A stretch of DNA of 64,000 nt from Hypoxylon rubiginosum (GCA_902806565.1 CADCXA010000016.1:248001-312000); one strand, 5' to 3'. Shown: positions 1-11,654, numbered from the stretch's first letter. The notes: a model not told the origin generated them from the sequence alone. Program-made: numbers and translations.

Positions 1-1
1 C

Positions 2-355
2 GGCACCTGGAAGGCGGACAGTAGTAGTAGCAGCAGCAGCAAAGCAACAGCGGCGGCGGTAGTAGCCTCACCAAGTGCGGCTCGTGGGTCCACCGCCGTT
101 GCGAGTGCTGCGCCCCAGAAGACAGCGGCTGCCTCGAAGGCCCAGACTGTCCCCGAGGCGTCGAGCGAGGAGGACGATGACGACGATGACGATGAGGAAG
201 ACGAAGATGATGACTCGGAGGAGGAGGAGGAGGAAGAAGAAGAAGAAGAAGAGGATGAGGAGGAGGATGATGACGACGACGATGAAGACGAAGACGAAGA
301 TGACTCGGAGGAAGACAGCTCCGAAGAAGAAACTGCCAAGGACAAGAAGAAATAA
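2..355 (+). CDS. C-terminal acidic tail of a protein truncated by the window edge
   Basis: The frame is open from the window edge to the TAA at 353-355, about 117 codons. Visible are a Ser run, a low-complexity Ala/Ser/Pro/Lys linker of about 45 residues, then roughly 65 residues that are almost all Asp, Glu and Ser, and a basic end (KDKKK). Such acidic Ser/Glu tails occur in the hinge of AP-3 beta adaptins, in histone chaperones and in nucleolar proteins. Nothing here decides between them; AP-3 beta is only a guess. The coding body lies to the left of the window. The gene converges on PEX6, with 336 bp between the stops. The alternating GAG/GAA/GAC/GAT repeat makes the other frames open too (poly-Arg/Lys on plus, poly-Phe/Leu on minus); these are shadows. 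Confidence 0.6.
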   Translation, partial: GTWKADSSSSSSSKATAAAVVASPSAARGSTAVASAAPQKTAAASKAQTVPEASSEEDDDDDDDEEDEDDDSEEEEEEEEEEEEDEEEDDDDDDEDEDEDDSEEDSSEEETAKDKKK

Positions 356-691
356 GTTCGGATTAGTCAATACTGTTGACAGCCTATTGACTTTCGAATT
401 TATTACTATTATTCAGCCGAGGCCAGGAAACTTAGAACCTTGGGGTGTAAGATATCGAGTGTGCGAAGAGACCGAGAAACTACTGGTGGTTCACGGGTTT
501 CGAGAGAGGCTTAGCGCTTGCGTCGAAGATTTTCTCCTTTTTCTTCTTCCCTCTCTAGACTTTATAATAGATAGATACCTTTCTATTCGATCACTCCCAC
601 ATTAACCCCCTTTTCTCATCATCTATACGACAGGGAGGACTAGACTATACGCCTTTAACAATTACTCCCGACTCAGCCCTAGTTATTTAAT
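356..691. other. intergenic, convergent 3' ends
   Basis: Short tail-to-tail spacer between the acidic-tail gene and PEX6. It is AT-rich and pyrimidine-rich near 530-620, consistent with 3'UTR and polyadenylation signals. No gene seen. Confidence 0.5.
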
Positions 692-3600
692 TTAATATAG
701 ACCGTCGTCGTCGCTAGCCGTGCCATCCTGGAATCGGGCGACTGCCTTGCCTTTGCCCTTCGATCTACCATTTACGCTTCCTCCGTAGCTCCCGTAAGGG
801 GTGTCGTTGTCACTGCCCTCGTCGCTGGCCGTGGCGACCGCTTTCCCCTTCCCTTTGCTGTTACTAGGAGCAGCTACGGCCTTGCCCTTTCCTTTGCTGC
901 CCGAAACCGACCTAGATGTCCTCGGCCGGCTATCGTCAAACGGGACCGCGGCCGCCGTGGGCGTCTGGGAATTCTGTTGTTGCGGCTGCGGCTGCTGTTT
1001 TTGCGGCTTCTTGTCCTGGTTCTCAAAGGTTGCTCGCACCTGCTCGTAATGCGCTAATTCGCCGGCGCTGACGCTAGGAATCAATTCCCTGTTGGCGTCG
1101 AGGAAGTCCTGCTCCGTGACCATGACGGCAATGTCTTCGGGAGTGGTGTGGTGGTCGAAAAAGTTAGCCGTCGAGATAGGTTGCTGCTCAGCCTGCTCGC
1201 GTTCCGCGTTGATGACTCGTATCTTAGCATCCACGAGAGTCGCCTGCCGTGTGACGGCCTTCAGCATGGCGTCGCTGCACAAGGCATAAAAGTCGGCGCC
1301 CGTGTATGTATAAGGCAGGTGCTCGGCGACAGCCGGTAGCGACACGGAAGGGTGGAGAGTAAATCTACGGAACAAGTTAGTATTAAAAAAATCAGAGGGA
1401 TTTGGACTTTCAACGCACTTCCTTGTCAGGGCCTCTATGATCTTGAGTTGTTTCTCGTGCGTATCGGAGACCCCGAGATAGAGCATCTTGTCGAATCTAC
1501 CAGGACGTAGCAGTGCCTGATCAAGCAAATCTGGACGGTTCGTCGCGCCAATGACGAATACGCCGCCCCCTCCATCGTCGCCGCCCGACATGCCGTCCAG
1601 TTCAGCCAGGAGTTGTGACACAATCCGGTCCATGACGCCTCCGCTATCTCCCTGGTTTCCTCGTTTTGGGGCAACCGAATCCAGTTCGTCGAAGAAAACA
1701 ACGCAGGGCCTTGCATCTCGTGCTCGTTGGAAGACCCGGCGGACATTGGCTTCTGATTCACCAATGTACATATTGAGCAGCTCAGGTCCCTTGACGCTGA
1801 AAAAGTTCAGACTATATTCCGTGGCAATTGCTTTCGCAAGTAAGGTCTTGCCAGTACCGGGTGGCCCGTAAAACAGGATACCAGAGCGCTTCTTCATCCC
1901 CTTGGCGAATAATTCCGGTCGCTCTAGAGGTAGCTGGATAGTCTCCATGACTGCTTCCTTGACATTGTTAAGACCTCCAACATCGTCCCAGGTCACGTTG
2001 GGAATCTTTGGTGCTCCAATAGCGTCTGCAAAGTTCTTTCGTGCTGCGTCTACAGCAATATCAAAATCGGCCTTGGTCAGACACCTTGCAGATGAACCTC
2101 CTGCCACCTGTATATCGCGAACGGTGACAGCGGAATCGACACTGGAAACTTTAGCTGATAGTACTTCGAGGCGGGAGTCCCGCGCAACTATTGCACGCTC
2201 GACTACGTCGACCAAATCTCCGGCAACCAAGGCCGCAGTCTTAACAGCAACGCCACTCAATTCGACTTCGGGCGCCAGCGAAACTCCCCGACTTTGTATG
2301 ATAGATCGAAGAATGCCTTCACGCTCACCCTCGTCGGGGGCATTCATCTCAAGTTCGTGAGTAAAGAGTCCTCTAATACCATCCGGCACTTTGTCCACTT
2401 CAGTTGTTGTCGCAATTAACACTCGAGTGTCGTCTAGGATTTCCTTCATTGCGGCTATCATTCTGTCTGCCGTGAGGGCTTCGATATGCCGAATGAGAAG
2501 GGCACAGCACTCAGGACCGCAACTCATAGCACGATCAGCTCGAGCTTTGAGGAGACCTTCCGTCTTAACATCACTACCACCAGCTCCGCTGTCATTAACA
2601 ATATCATAGGCGTCGATGGTAAACGTGTGCAAACCAATATCCGCGCAGGCACAAGAGGCTACCGTAGCCTTGCCGATATTGCGCTGGTTCGACACGAGAA
2701 GTACAGCTACCGGTGGCATTTTGAGATGAACAGCGCGTTTGCTCGTGGCGGCGGCCATAAGCTCCCTGAGTCGTCGCCTTAGAGGTGTGGTGACCTTGGC
2801 CTGTTGCTGAACTACGGGCGATAGGAGTTTAGAAAGGGTTTGAGGAGCTTCTTCCACGCCCAGGTAGTAGGGCCAATTGCTATCTTTTGTGCCCGGTAGA
2901 GTACTTGTAGTACCGCCAGACTGGGCAATCTGTGTGTAGGAACTATCAATGCAAGCCACACCACCCCATATATCTTCTTCGTCTTCTTCGTCCGCCTGTT
3001 CCGACTTTTGTCGTGCTATATGAACAATCTTGAACCATGCCACAGCGTCGGGCTTCGTCGTGACCCCAACGTTAGACTTGCTCGAGGATGCAAGAGCTAC
3101 GATGTCGTCAAGCCCGACACCATCGCCAGTGGATTCTTGGAGTGTTCGCCCTAGCTGTGTGTCAATCGGAATTCCAACAAGGTCACCAGATCGGACGACA
3201 CGTATGCTTCGCGCGAAATGATCTTTCAAGCCGCCAAATATGGCCGTCTGGAGAGCCTTCTCAGAAGAAACAGGCGTTCGTATTTGTTGGAGGGTAAGAT
3301 CTCGAGCATAGGGAGGACGGGACGATCCCGTGATTTTGGATTGGCCTGGCCGTGGAGGATGCGCTGTCCTTTTTAATGGAGACAGGCGAACGTAAGGCGC
3401 ATTATCTAGGTTTGCGAGCAGGAAAGGAGACATGTATGCTCCAGGACCTGTCGGTTTGGGGATTTGGGATTCAAAGAATGATAGCCTCCGACTATTACTA
3501 TCGTGTTTGGAACTCGGAATTCTGGTCATTGGTCGGTGAGAGTATCCCTCTGGGAGCCCATAGACCTTGGCTGGACGCCATGTCGGCTCTTCAACACCAG

Positions 3601-5051
3601 ACTGCCCAAAGCTGCCTAAGCCAAATAGACCAATACCATTTGTAGGAGGCTCCTCCGAAAACTCGAGTCGAACCCAGTCTCCAGAAAAGCAGCCTATCCT
3701 AGTGAGAGAAGGAATATCTACATATACTCGAGCCCCTTCGTCATCGCCAGCTGCCGGCTTGGGATGAAGTAGTTCTGATGGTATGGGGCTCATCAAGCCA
3801 TGGGCCTTGAAGAGGCGACCTTTGGGGCGATCCGGACGAGCCGTAGTAGCGGTGAAACTTGAGAAGACCGAGGCAGGAGTTCCGATGCCGTTCGTCTTCC
3901 TCCCACGCCCGATAGTCATCGGTGTTCCCGGCTGCATGGTAGATACGCCACTCGCATTAGTAGTTGGCAGTGTCGGGACTTGAAGAGAGATCATTTCATC
4001 CATGGAATCATCAGAGATCTCATCCTCATTCTCGACCTCCGAGTCCTCCGTTTCAGTCTCCGTAACAAAGTCCGAAGTCTCATTGGCCGTGCCCGACTTG
4101 TCCCGCTCCTCGGCGGCGGAGTAGAATTGGTCGGTTGCTGTGTCCTCATCATCCTGATCAACACTTTTCAGAGCTTGGGATGAAGTGACGGACTTTCGGC
4201 CCTGCTTTGATTGAGTATGTCCCCTCGTGAGGATGATCTTAGTGCTCGGTCCTAAAACACCCTGTGCCACAGGTTCGCATAGTGTTACCTTGCCCGGTGT
4301 AGGCGGAACCCATGTGACGGGATGTGGTCGTAATGGTAAAGGAAATAGATCTCCATTGTGAACAACCTTCAAAGTCCCTAGAGCAGCGCGCAACGCAGTG
4401 GCGAGCCGATCCGTTGGTTTGTCTTGTCCTGCGACAACTTTAATTTTACCAGAGGGATGGTCGGCAAAAAAGGTTCCCTCCCCATCCTCAAGCCTCTTCA
4501 CGAGATCGCTCTCGATGTGTACGAACACAGTGTCTAGAGGGAGAGCTGCCACGTCAAGCACCAGTATTTCAATACCACTTCTATTATGGCTAGAAAGCTT
4601 CGAGGGTGCAATTTGCTGTAGGGTCGTCGCGAAACTTTGCAGGGCGAGAGACTCGGGAGAGAATTGGATAGTCGAGTGAGCAAGAGCAGTAGATTTTGCT
4701 ATTGGGACTATAGTCCAATCGGTTCGCTGTGGACTCGAGGACGGCGTCCACGGGGCAATGGCAACGTGATGGATATCGGGATCTTGACCGGATTCGACCT
4801 CGCCGGACACTGTATTACGCGTATTAGACTCGTGCTCGGCTACATGCAGAGAGCCTGACTGGTGCCTCTTAGTACTCACCGTCTTGCTGTAAGTGAGGAA
4901 ACAGATCAGCAAATAGGTCGTCGGATAGGATGCCGATATCTCCTTTCACATGGTTGTCCAACACAAGTCTTGCCGAGATAGCGGGCTTGTCCTGCCTTCT
5001 TCTCCGTCTTCGTTTCTGCTGGGGGATGGAGTCGCGACTCGGGGTAGCCAT
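692..5051 (-). CDS. PEX6: peroxisomal biogenesis AAA-ATPase PEX6
   Basis: Type II AAA+ ATPase that, with PEX1, extracts the ubiquitinated PTS1 receptor PEX5 from the peroxisome membrane. My model is three exons, 5051-4880, 4809-1419 and 1364-692, giving 1411 aa, a normal fungal length. Exon 1 carries the family's basic N-terminus (an Arg run near residues 14-19) and the conserved HVKGDIGILS stretch; the 70-nt intron has a CTAAT branch and ACAG acceptor. The D1 ATPase is degenerate: its P-loop region (about residue 764) reads NQRNIGKAT and its Walker B acidic residues are lost, as is usual for PEX6. D2 is intact: Walker A GPPGTGKT near 1040, Walker B VVFFDELD near 1095, then ATNRPDLLD and LRPGRFD. 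The second intron (1365-1418, 54 nt, TACTAAC branch) is in frame and stop-free, so a single long ORF hides it. The C-terminal about 100 residues are low-complexity Gln, Pro and Lys/Gly. Confidence 0.95.
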
Positions 5052-6312
5052 CGTCGCGACGTACAGCTTTCAAGGTCTCAGAGAGTGGGCCGTGATGGGA
5101 ATCATCAGGCAAGACTAAGACCCCGCGAGTCGCGAGGTGTCTCGCATTAGTTGCCTAAAAATACGCGATATTCAAACAGAGGTTCTAAAAGAAGAGGCCC
5201 ATGAATATCATCTAGATATGTATGCTTGAATCTTACGAATACTCAGTGTTGGAAGTAGCTAAATGAACTGTAAGTATTCGGCTTCGCTGGACCTCCAATT
5301 ATTTTGGCCGAGGCATTGGCCTGTCAGGTCTGTCAGGTACCGCTAACAAGTCAGTGGTTAGAGTCATGAGCACGGACCATCCAGGCTCCATTTGCAAGCT
5401 CTAAAATTTAAATTTAAATATGCTTATCGATTAGCTTGTTAACTTTTAACTGTCGGCTCGTGCAATAGCCGTCCAGCCGTCTAGTCCCCAACTACGAAAC
5501 TTGGACTTAATGCTCGACCCCTTTATCCAATAATGGGAAAAATTCCCAGTCGATAACTGACTAGTAGTTGCCGGTTATCGACCAGTTATCTATCATCAGT
5601 TACTTGTCTTTTAGGTTATCATAGCCTGATTCGTTACGACCTCTAGTGTCTAGGTCAGAGGCATCCTAATCATGTCATACTCATACCAATGAATCAGAAT
5701 GCTTCTTTCACTTCTTCACTTTCACATGCCAGGGCATGGTTTTATTATTCGGGTCAAGCAAACCTTTTTCCTTTCTTTGATGGCCTAGTGGCTCAAGACC
5801 TACGCTATCTGCACTCTGACGTAGTATCATCGATTCCCGGGACGAATCTTGGCAGATTCTCCCCTCCCCTATCCTTGTATATCCTTGTAATAAAGGCTAG
5901 AGGCGAGAAAGGGGGATCGTTTTCTCCAATTCACCATGCCACTTTGATCTTCGGGCCATTCACAGGTCTAAAACTAATACTTGCAAGTAGCACGCCAACT
6001 TCCTACTTTGATATATCTTCATTTCGTCGGTGGCTGACTGCCTTGAAATCGAACCGGATCCGCCGCTGGAGCATTCTCTAAAGAAAAGCCATGACGCGGC
6101 TTTGGTGCTGACACATTGGGAAGATTGCATACTTCCAAGACTACTACTATATTCTTTCTCAAGATTCGACCTGCATATGGCTGCTTGCTTCTAGTATAAT
6201 TCAAGCCACATTTTTCTCTCAGCCCGTCCCTTTGTCTTGGATCTCAAGAACCTCACACATACTCGGTTCAGACCTAGATGAATACAACTCTACCGAATAC
6301 GCAACTATCGGA
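5052..6312. other. divergent promoter region of PEX6 and the lipase gene
   Basis: Head-to-head intergenic region of about 1.26 kb. It holds a cluster of GATA-type motifs (listed separately) and an AT-rich stretch near 5400-5450. A 130-codon plus-strand reading frame at 5689-6081 shows no recognisable domain and ends shortly before the lipase; I treat it as leader sequence. Confidence 0.4.
5523..5620. promoter_or_regulatory. cluster of five GATAA/TTATC motifs
   Basis: TTATC at 5523-5527, GATAA at 5552-5556, and TTATC at 5575-5579, 5586-5590 and 5616-5620. GATA-factor sites (HGATAR for the AreA/NIT2 family, GATAAG-like for siderophore regulators) often act as clusters. The region lies between divergent PEX6 and lipase starts, so it could serve either. 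This is motif matching only. Confidence 0.25.
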
Positions 6313-8445
6313 ATGGGTATTAATGCCGACCATGGCCATTCGGGGTCGCAACCTTCTGGCACGGCTGCCGCTCAGACAGCCGTTGAATTCGCCCAACAGG
6401 CAGAAAAGCTCTCCTTCCAGACAACTCAGAATAACGAACACCCGGACGCCGTCGCAGTCGAAGCCCAATTCATAACAGCCCAGGACCCGGTCATCGTCAC
6501 GGCCGACGGGAATCGATTACCTACCGTACCGCTTGAACAAGCACACAAACTAAACATTCTAAAAGAGGAATTAAGTAACGACTTATCTAATGAAGCTATT
6601 GATGAAGTTGGATCACCGAGTACCGTTGCTAAAAATGGTCCGGAGCCCTATGGTAATAGCAAGGCGGCGCATAAACCGTCCGATGGTTCACTGCGAAGGT
6701 CGATGCCGCCGACAAACACACATCCGCTCTTCCCTCCTCTTCCCTTATACGGGCCACCATCTCTACTTCGAGACATACACTGCTGGATTTTCCGAGTGAC
6801 GTCGTTTTTCCTCAGCGCGGCTTTCCTAGGCGTCATTGTTCTTGGCGCCCTATTTACGAGTATACCTGGAGTGTGCTATGATGCATGGCAGCGTATGACT
6901 TTCCGGAACCCCGACTTGAAAAGACCATTTTACAAAGAAGAGCTTCGAAGGAAGGAAATGCGGAAAGGGCAGGGCGAGTCTTGGAGGAGGCGGAGTTCTC
7001 AGGATGGAATAGCACCAGATCAAGAGAGTGTCCAAGGTGACGATGGCTTTGTTCCGACCGAAGTCGGACCGGATCCTATTATTTGCGACGTCGGGTATTA
7101 TGCGCGGAGAGTTGGTCTGGATATTGAAGAAATCCAGGTACAAACCGAAGACGGATTTATTATTGACCTATGGCATGTTTACGATCCTCGGGAATACACC
7201 AAGCTAAATGATGAGGAGCGAGAAAACCGAGGGCCGGAACTCTTCACGGGAGATACTCGGAAACGACTAAAGGACCCAAGCCAGAAGCGCAAATTTCCGG
7301 TACTCCTGATGCACGGTTTGCTGCAGAGTTCAGGGGCATATTGTGTGAACGACGACGATTCGCTAGCGTTCTACCTGTGCAAATCCGGTTACGATGTATG
7401 GCTGGGAAATAATAGATGCGGTTTTCACCCGAAACATGCTCTGCTGGATTATTCAGACCCCCGCATGTGGTGCTGGAATATCCGCCAGATGGGCGTGTTT
7501 GATCTTACTGCGCTGGTCTCGCGGGTCTTATTTGAGACGGGCTTCGAAAAGATCGGGCTGATCTGCCATTCTCAGGGTACGACACAAACGTTCGTGGCCC
7601 TCGCAAAGGAACAACGGCCCGAATTAGGAGAGAAGCTTACGGTATTCTGCGCCCTTGCACCGGCAGCCTACGCCGGACCCTTGATCGGAAAGATGTATTT
7701 CAAATTCATGCGAGTCATATCGCCGGACCTTTTCCGAGTCATGTTCGGTATTCACGCATTCATACCGCTGATGATGACTATGCACTCGATATTACCCCCA
7801 GGACTTTACGGGTGGCTCGGCTACAAGGTATTCTCGTTCCTTTTCGACTGGACAGACACTCGGTGGGATCGCGGCCTACGAGACCGTATGTTTCAGTTTG
7901 CGCCGGTCTACGTCAGTTCCGAGTCGATGCGGTGGTGGTTAGGTCGGGAATGTTTCGCTAAGCATAAGTGCATCCTCTCAACGAAGGAGGAATGGCGTAG
8001 CGAAGAGACAGAGGATGGGACGGACGGACCTCTAGCGGAAACGGACAGCCAGCTTAGAGAGCACCACAAGAAACCTAAAGGGGCGACGGCCTGGTACAAC
8101 GAGCAGGTGTGCCCGTTTGCACTATGGGTAGCGGGAAATGACTGTCTCGTAGACGGAAAGAAACTGCTGAGGCGATTTGAGAGAGGAAGGGAGCCGAACG
8201 TCCAAGTAGTGCACAGCAAAGTTCTCCCGGGTTACGAACACCTGGACGTGATCTGGGCGATGGACGCGGTAGATGAAATCTTTAATGAGGTTAGGGAGGT
8301 GCTGTGGAAGACGTGCAATGTCCGAGACAAGTGCAGAATACCAAAGGGGTGCGAGAACGTTGCAGCGTGGATACCCGAAGACGTCGGAGCAGATGGCGAC
8401 GGCGACGGCGACGGCGACGGTCAGTCGAGCAGCGATTCGGCGTAA
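6313..8445 (+). CDS. membrane-anchored acid-lipase family enzyme (steryl ester hydrolase-like, TGL1/YEH family)
   Basis: Likely hydrolyses steryl esters or triacylglycerol at lipid droplets or the plasma membrane, as yeast Tgl1, Yeh1 and Yeh2 do. Intronless, 710 aa from the ATG at 6313; the frame stays open upstream to 6232 but with no ATG. After a polar N-terminus of about 140 residues comes one hydrophobic segment (about residues 160-185), then the alpha/beta-hydrolase-associated lipase region (IQVQTEDGFIIDLWHV) and the catalytic fold. The predicted triad is Ser420 in CHSQG, Asp610 in GNDCLVDG and His643 in GYEHLD. The oxyanion strand reads LLMHGLLQSS. The first Gly of the usual GxSxG elbow is Cys. 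The tail ends in an Asp-Gly repeat encoded by tandem GGCGAC units. It is divergent from PEX6. Confidence 0.88.
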   Translation: MGINADHGHSGSQPSGTAAAQTAVEFAQQAEKLSFQTTQNNEHPDAVAVEAQFITAQDPVIVTADGNRLPTVPLEQAHKLNILKEELSNDLSNEAIDEVGSPSTVAKNGPEPYGNSKAAHKPSDGSLRRSMPPTNTHPLFPPLPLYGPPSLLRDIHCWIFRVTSFFLSAAFLGVIVLGALFTSIPGVCYDAWQRMTFRNPDLKRPFYKEELRRKEMRKGQGESWRRRSSQDGIAPDQESVQGDDGFVPTEVGPDPIICDVGYYARRVGLDIEEIQVQTEDGFIIDLWHVYDPREYTKLNDEERENRGPELFTGDTRKRLKDPSQKRKFPVLLMHGLLQSSGAYCVNDDDSLAFYLCKSGYDVWLGNNRCGFHPKHALLDYSDPRMWCWNIRQMGVFDLTALVSRVLFETGFEKIGLICHSQGTTQTFVALAKEQRPELGEKLTVFCALAPAAYAGPLIGKMYFKFMRVISPDLFRVMFGIHAFIPLMMTMHSILPPGLYGWLGYKVFSFLFDWTDTRWDRGLRDRMFQFAPVYVSSESMRWWLGRECFAKHKCILSTKEEWRSEETEDGTDGPLAETDSQLREHHKKPKGATAWYNEQVCPFALWVAGNDCLVDGKKLLRRFERGREPNVQVVHSKVLPGYEHLDVIWAMDAVDEIFNEVREVLWKTCNVRDKCRIPKGCENVAAWIPEDVGADGDGDGDGDGQSSSDSA

Positions 8446-9699
8446 TGCTTAATTAGGTCATGAATCATGATAGCCGGCTTCATATTTGCTTTTAGATATG
8501 AGCGAACGACGGGACGATATGGCTGGCAAATACGGATACGTACCTTATACATATAAGGTAGGATATCTCAAGTGGGTTCAAGTATATATATCTCGCAAAC
8601 GATACTAGATAACCATGATAGACACAACACGTATATACTAAGGATTTTAAAGAGAAGAAAAGAAGTATTCTAAGTCCATCTATACTAACTCTCATCTTAA
8701 TGCCTAACTCAAACCAGCTCTGGTATTACCTATGTCTACATAAGTAGTTAATCTAGACTCAAGGTACTCCTTGTGCTTAATAGGTCTAACCAATTAATTG
8801 GCCATGTCATTACCATTGCGGCAACCAATTATTTAACCAGTGAGCTTACCCGTTAGAATATACTCGATAGACACTGGTGTCTATAGTAACTTCAATGTAG
8901 AAGATCAATACATGCATTGGGTATAAGTTTGCTCCCGCTTAACGGTACCATATGCATTGAATCTGCAGATGCTACACGCATGACTCTGTTCTCCAAAATT
9001 CTCCGCACTGGGCGTACTTTATCTTTGTTGGGGTTGCCCCTGATCCCTTTACAAAATCCGGGGCTGGCTATAGCGGCTCGGGTTTCAAGTTACACGATGT
9101 ACGTGTAAGCCACCCTTCTGGTCAGCTTATCTAGGTACGACCTCATATGCATTGCATACCTAGGTATGCATGGATGGGTATACTCGGGCCGCGCCATCAT
9201 CCTTCTAGCTCTTCGAACTTCAACTGCGAGTTAAGAATGTTAAAAGACCTCATGCGGACTCTCTCCGCATGCGGGTTTAAGCAACGGTTGGGGGACAAAC
9301 CGAACCGGGGCCCCTGTGGGTTAAACCCACCTTTTGGCTCGTCTGACATGCTGGAGCCGTTCCCCGTTTCCTCGGCCGTTAATCCCTAAAGAAGCTAAGG
9401 TTAGATTAGCTACGAGGGGATGGGCTTAGCTATGTACATCACATCGGAGAGGAATACCACGGCTTCTTTTTATCTCCCCGCGAATAACCTCGGAGATTGT
9501 TACCGCGGGAGAATGACGTCTGGGCTTCTTCACTTGTCTCATCTTTGACCTTAAGTCTTATAGGCGTTCAAGTATCCAAGGTAGTATCATTTCCGACTCG
9601 TACCTCGTCTATTTGCCTCTTTATCCTTGTTTTCCTAGACCAAGTTGCTCGGCATTGTGTAGTTATCGAACCCCCCGTGTCTACGTAGAAGCCGTCATA
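8446..9699. other. intergenic
   Basis: About 1.25 kb between two plus-strand genes. It contains one copy of the palindromic decamer TACCTAGGTA at 9157-9166 and pyrimidine-rich sequence before the CoA-ligase start. Short frames at 8917-9108 and 9147-9389 have no recognisable protein character. Confidence 0.4.
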
Positions 9700-11654
9700 A
9701 TGGTGGTCCAATCCCTCTACAAGCCTCTGCAGATCCCGAACCTCGATTTGTGGCAGGTTCTGTTCGAAAGGAAAGATAGGCAATTCCCTGAAGACAAAGG
9801 TACGGAGAGCTATGTAGCTTTACATCAAACAGCATCCAAACTTGGCAGCGAACAAAGCCGAGAGAGAATGTCCTAACGCTGGCTAACAGAGATATACATC
9901 GACCCCGACACTAAGCGGTCATATACATGGACGCAAACCAGGAACGCAGCGCTCGAGTTCGGCAAGGGACTCAAGTCGCAATGGGGATTCAAGAAAGGCG
10001 ACGTCCTAGGCTTCTTCTCGCCTAACAGCATCGATTATTCCCCCGTCTTCTTCGGCGTGCTCTGGGCCGGGGGCGCCTGCTCGACTGCCAACCCGACTTA
10101 CACGGTCAAGGAATTGGCATTCCAAATGCAGGACTCCAAGGTAACCGGTATCGTGACGCAGATGCCTATGCTACCCGCCGTGCTTGAAGCCGCCAAGATC
10201 ATCGGGCTGCCCGAGGACCGCATCATTCTGCTCGGGGACGAGAGGGACCCGGCCGGCAAGTTCAAGCACTTCACCGAGATCCGCAGCACGAGGAGTAGCC
10301 TGCTCCCATCTCTCCAGCGTCCGCGGCTCGACCCGAGGAAAGATACCTCCTTCCTCGTCTACAGCTCCGGGACCACGGGCCTGCCCAAGGGCGTGGTGCT
10401 GACGCACCGCAACATCGTCGCCAACCTCATACAGCTGGAGCATTGCGAGCTGCGGAACGGGCTGCATCACACAGGCCCGCCAGACGGGCACGGCGACAAG
10501 CAGATCGCCGTGCTGCCCTTCTTCCACGTATACGTGAGTATCACCACCTTTTCTAAAAAAAAATTTATTAAGAACCCCCCTTTCTCGATATAAAGAAGCA
10601 AACGTGTGCTGACGACCGGGGAAAAAAACAGGGCCTCACCTGCATAGCGCTGCAGAGCATATACATGGGCATCCCGGTGGTGGTGCTGCCCAAGTTCGAC
10701 CTGGACAAGTTCTGCGGGGCGATCCAGGACCACGGCGTCACGTACGCGTCGATCCCGCCGCCGGTGGTGCTGGCGCTGGCCAAGCACCCGGCGGTAGCGA
10801 AATACGACCTGTCGAGCCTGAAGTGGATGAACTCGGGCGCGGCGCCGCTGGGCCGCGACCTCGTCGACCAGGTCTGGCGGCGGCTGACGATCCCCGTCAT
10901 GCAGGGGTACGGCCTGTCGGAGACGGCGCCCGTGCTGACCAAGATGAACATCGCCGACTGGGCCCGCTGCAACGGCTCCTGCGGCAAGCTGCTGCCCAAC
11001 CTCGAGGCCAGGGTCGTCGACGTCGACTCCGGCAGGGACCTGGGCCCCGGCGAGGGCGAGGGCGAGTTGTGGTTTAAGGGGCCCAACGTGTTCCCGGGCT
11101 ACCTCAACCGTCCGGAGCTTGCCAAGGACACCTTCAGCGATGACGGCTTCTTCAAGACGGGGGATATCGGCTATGTGGACGTTAAGGGAAACTTTTACAT
11201 CACGGACCGGCTGAAGGAGCTGATCAAGTACAGTACGTCTCTCTCTCCCCCCCTCTCTATTACCATCCCTATACACAACGAAGAAGATTGTCATTAACCG
11301 GCAATCCCCCAACGAACAGAGGGCTTCCAAGTAGCCCCCGCCGAGCTCGAGGGCCTCCTGCTGGGCCACGACGAGGTCGCCGACGCGTGCGTAGTACCGG
11401 CGCACGACCACGGGCGGGAGACGGAGGTGCCCCGGGCGTACCTGGTCCTCAAACCAGACGTGCCGCGCACCGAGGCCAAGGCCGCCGAGATCGCCGCCTG
11501 GCTCGACGGGAAAGTCGCCGGGCACAAGCGCCTGCGGGGCGGCGTGCGCTTCGTCGACGAGATACCTAAGAATGCCAGCGGCAAGCTGCTGCGCCGCGTC
11601 CTCAAGGAGGTCGCCAGGAAGGAGGACGCGCGCGCCGGGGGGCCCAAGCTGTAA
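9700..11654 (+). CDS. acyl/aryl-CoA ligase of the 4-coumarate:CoA ligase type (AMP-binding)
   Basis: Adenylate-forming enzyme that activates a carboxylic acid (aryl or medium/long-chain acyl) with ATP and CoA. My model has four exons, 9700-9799, 9890-10533, 10632-11232 and 11320-11654, giving 559 aa, the usual length. All joins keep phase and use GTACGG, GTGAGT and GTACGT donors. The adenylation motifs appear in order: YSSGTTGLPKG, GYGLSETAP, FFKTGDIGYVD, DRLKELIKYKGFQVAP and KNASGKLLRR, whose Lys completes the adenylation site. The protein ends in Pro-Lys-Leu, close to the PTS1 consensus SKL, so peroxisomal import is plausible but unproven. Exons 2-4 are clearly GC-richer than neighbouring genes. 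The substrate cannot be read from the sequence. Confidence 0.9.

Noticed and set aside
75..605. 176-codon Arg/Lys-rich plus-strand frame at the left edge
   Set aside because: It is a shifted reading of the GAG/GAC-type acidic repeat and continues into the 3' spacer; the acidic frame ends properly at 355.
4869..5051. Separate 60-codon gene upstream of PEX6
   Set aside because: It carries the PEX6 N-terminal signature and joins in phase to the main frame across a 70-nt intron, so it is PEX6 exon 1.
5689..6081. 130-codon plus-strand frame before the lipase
   Set aside because: No domain, mixed composition and no plausible partner exons; lies in the divergent promoter.
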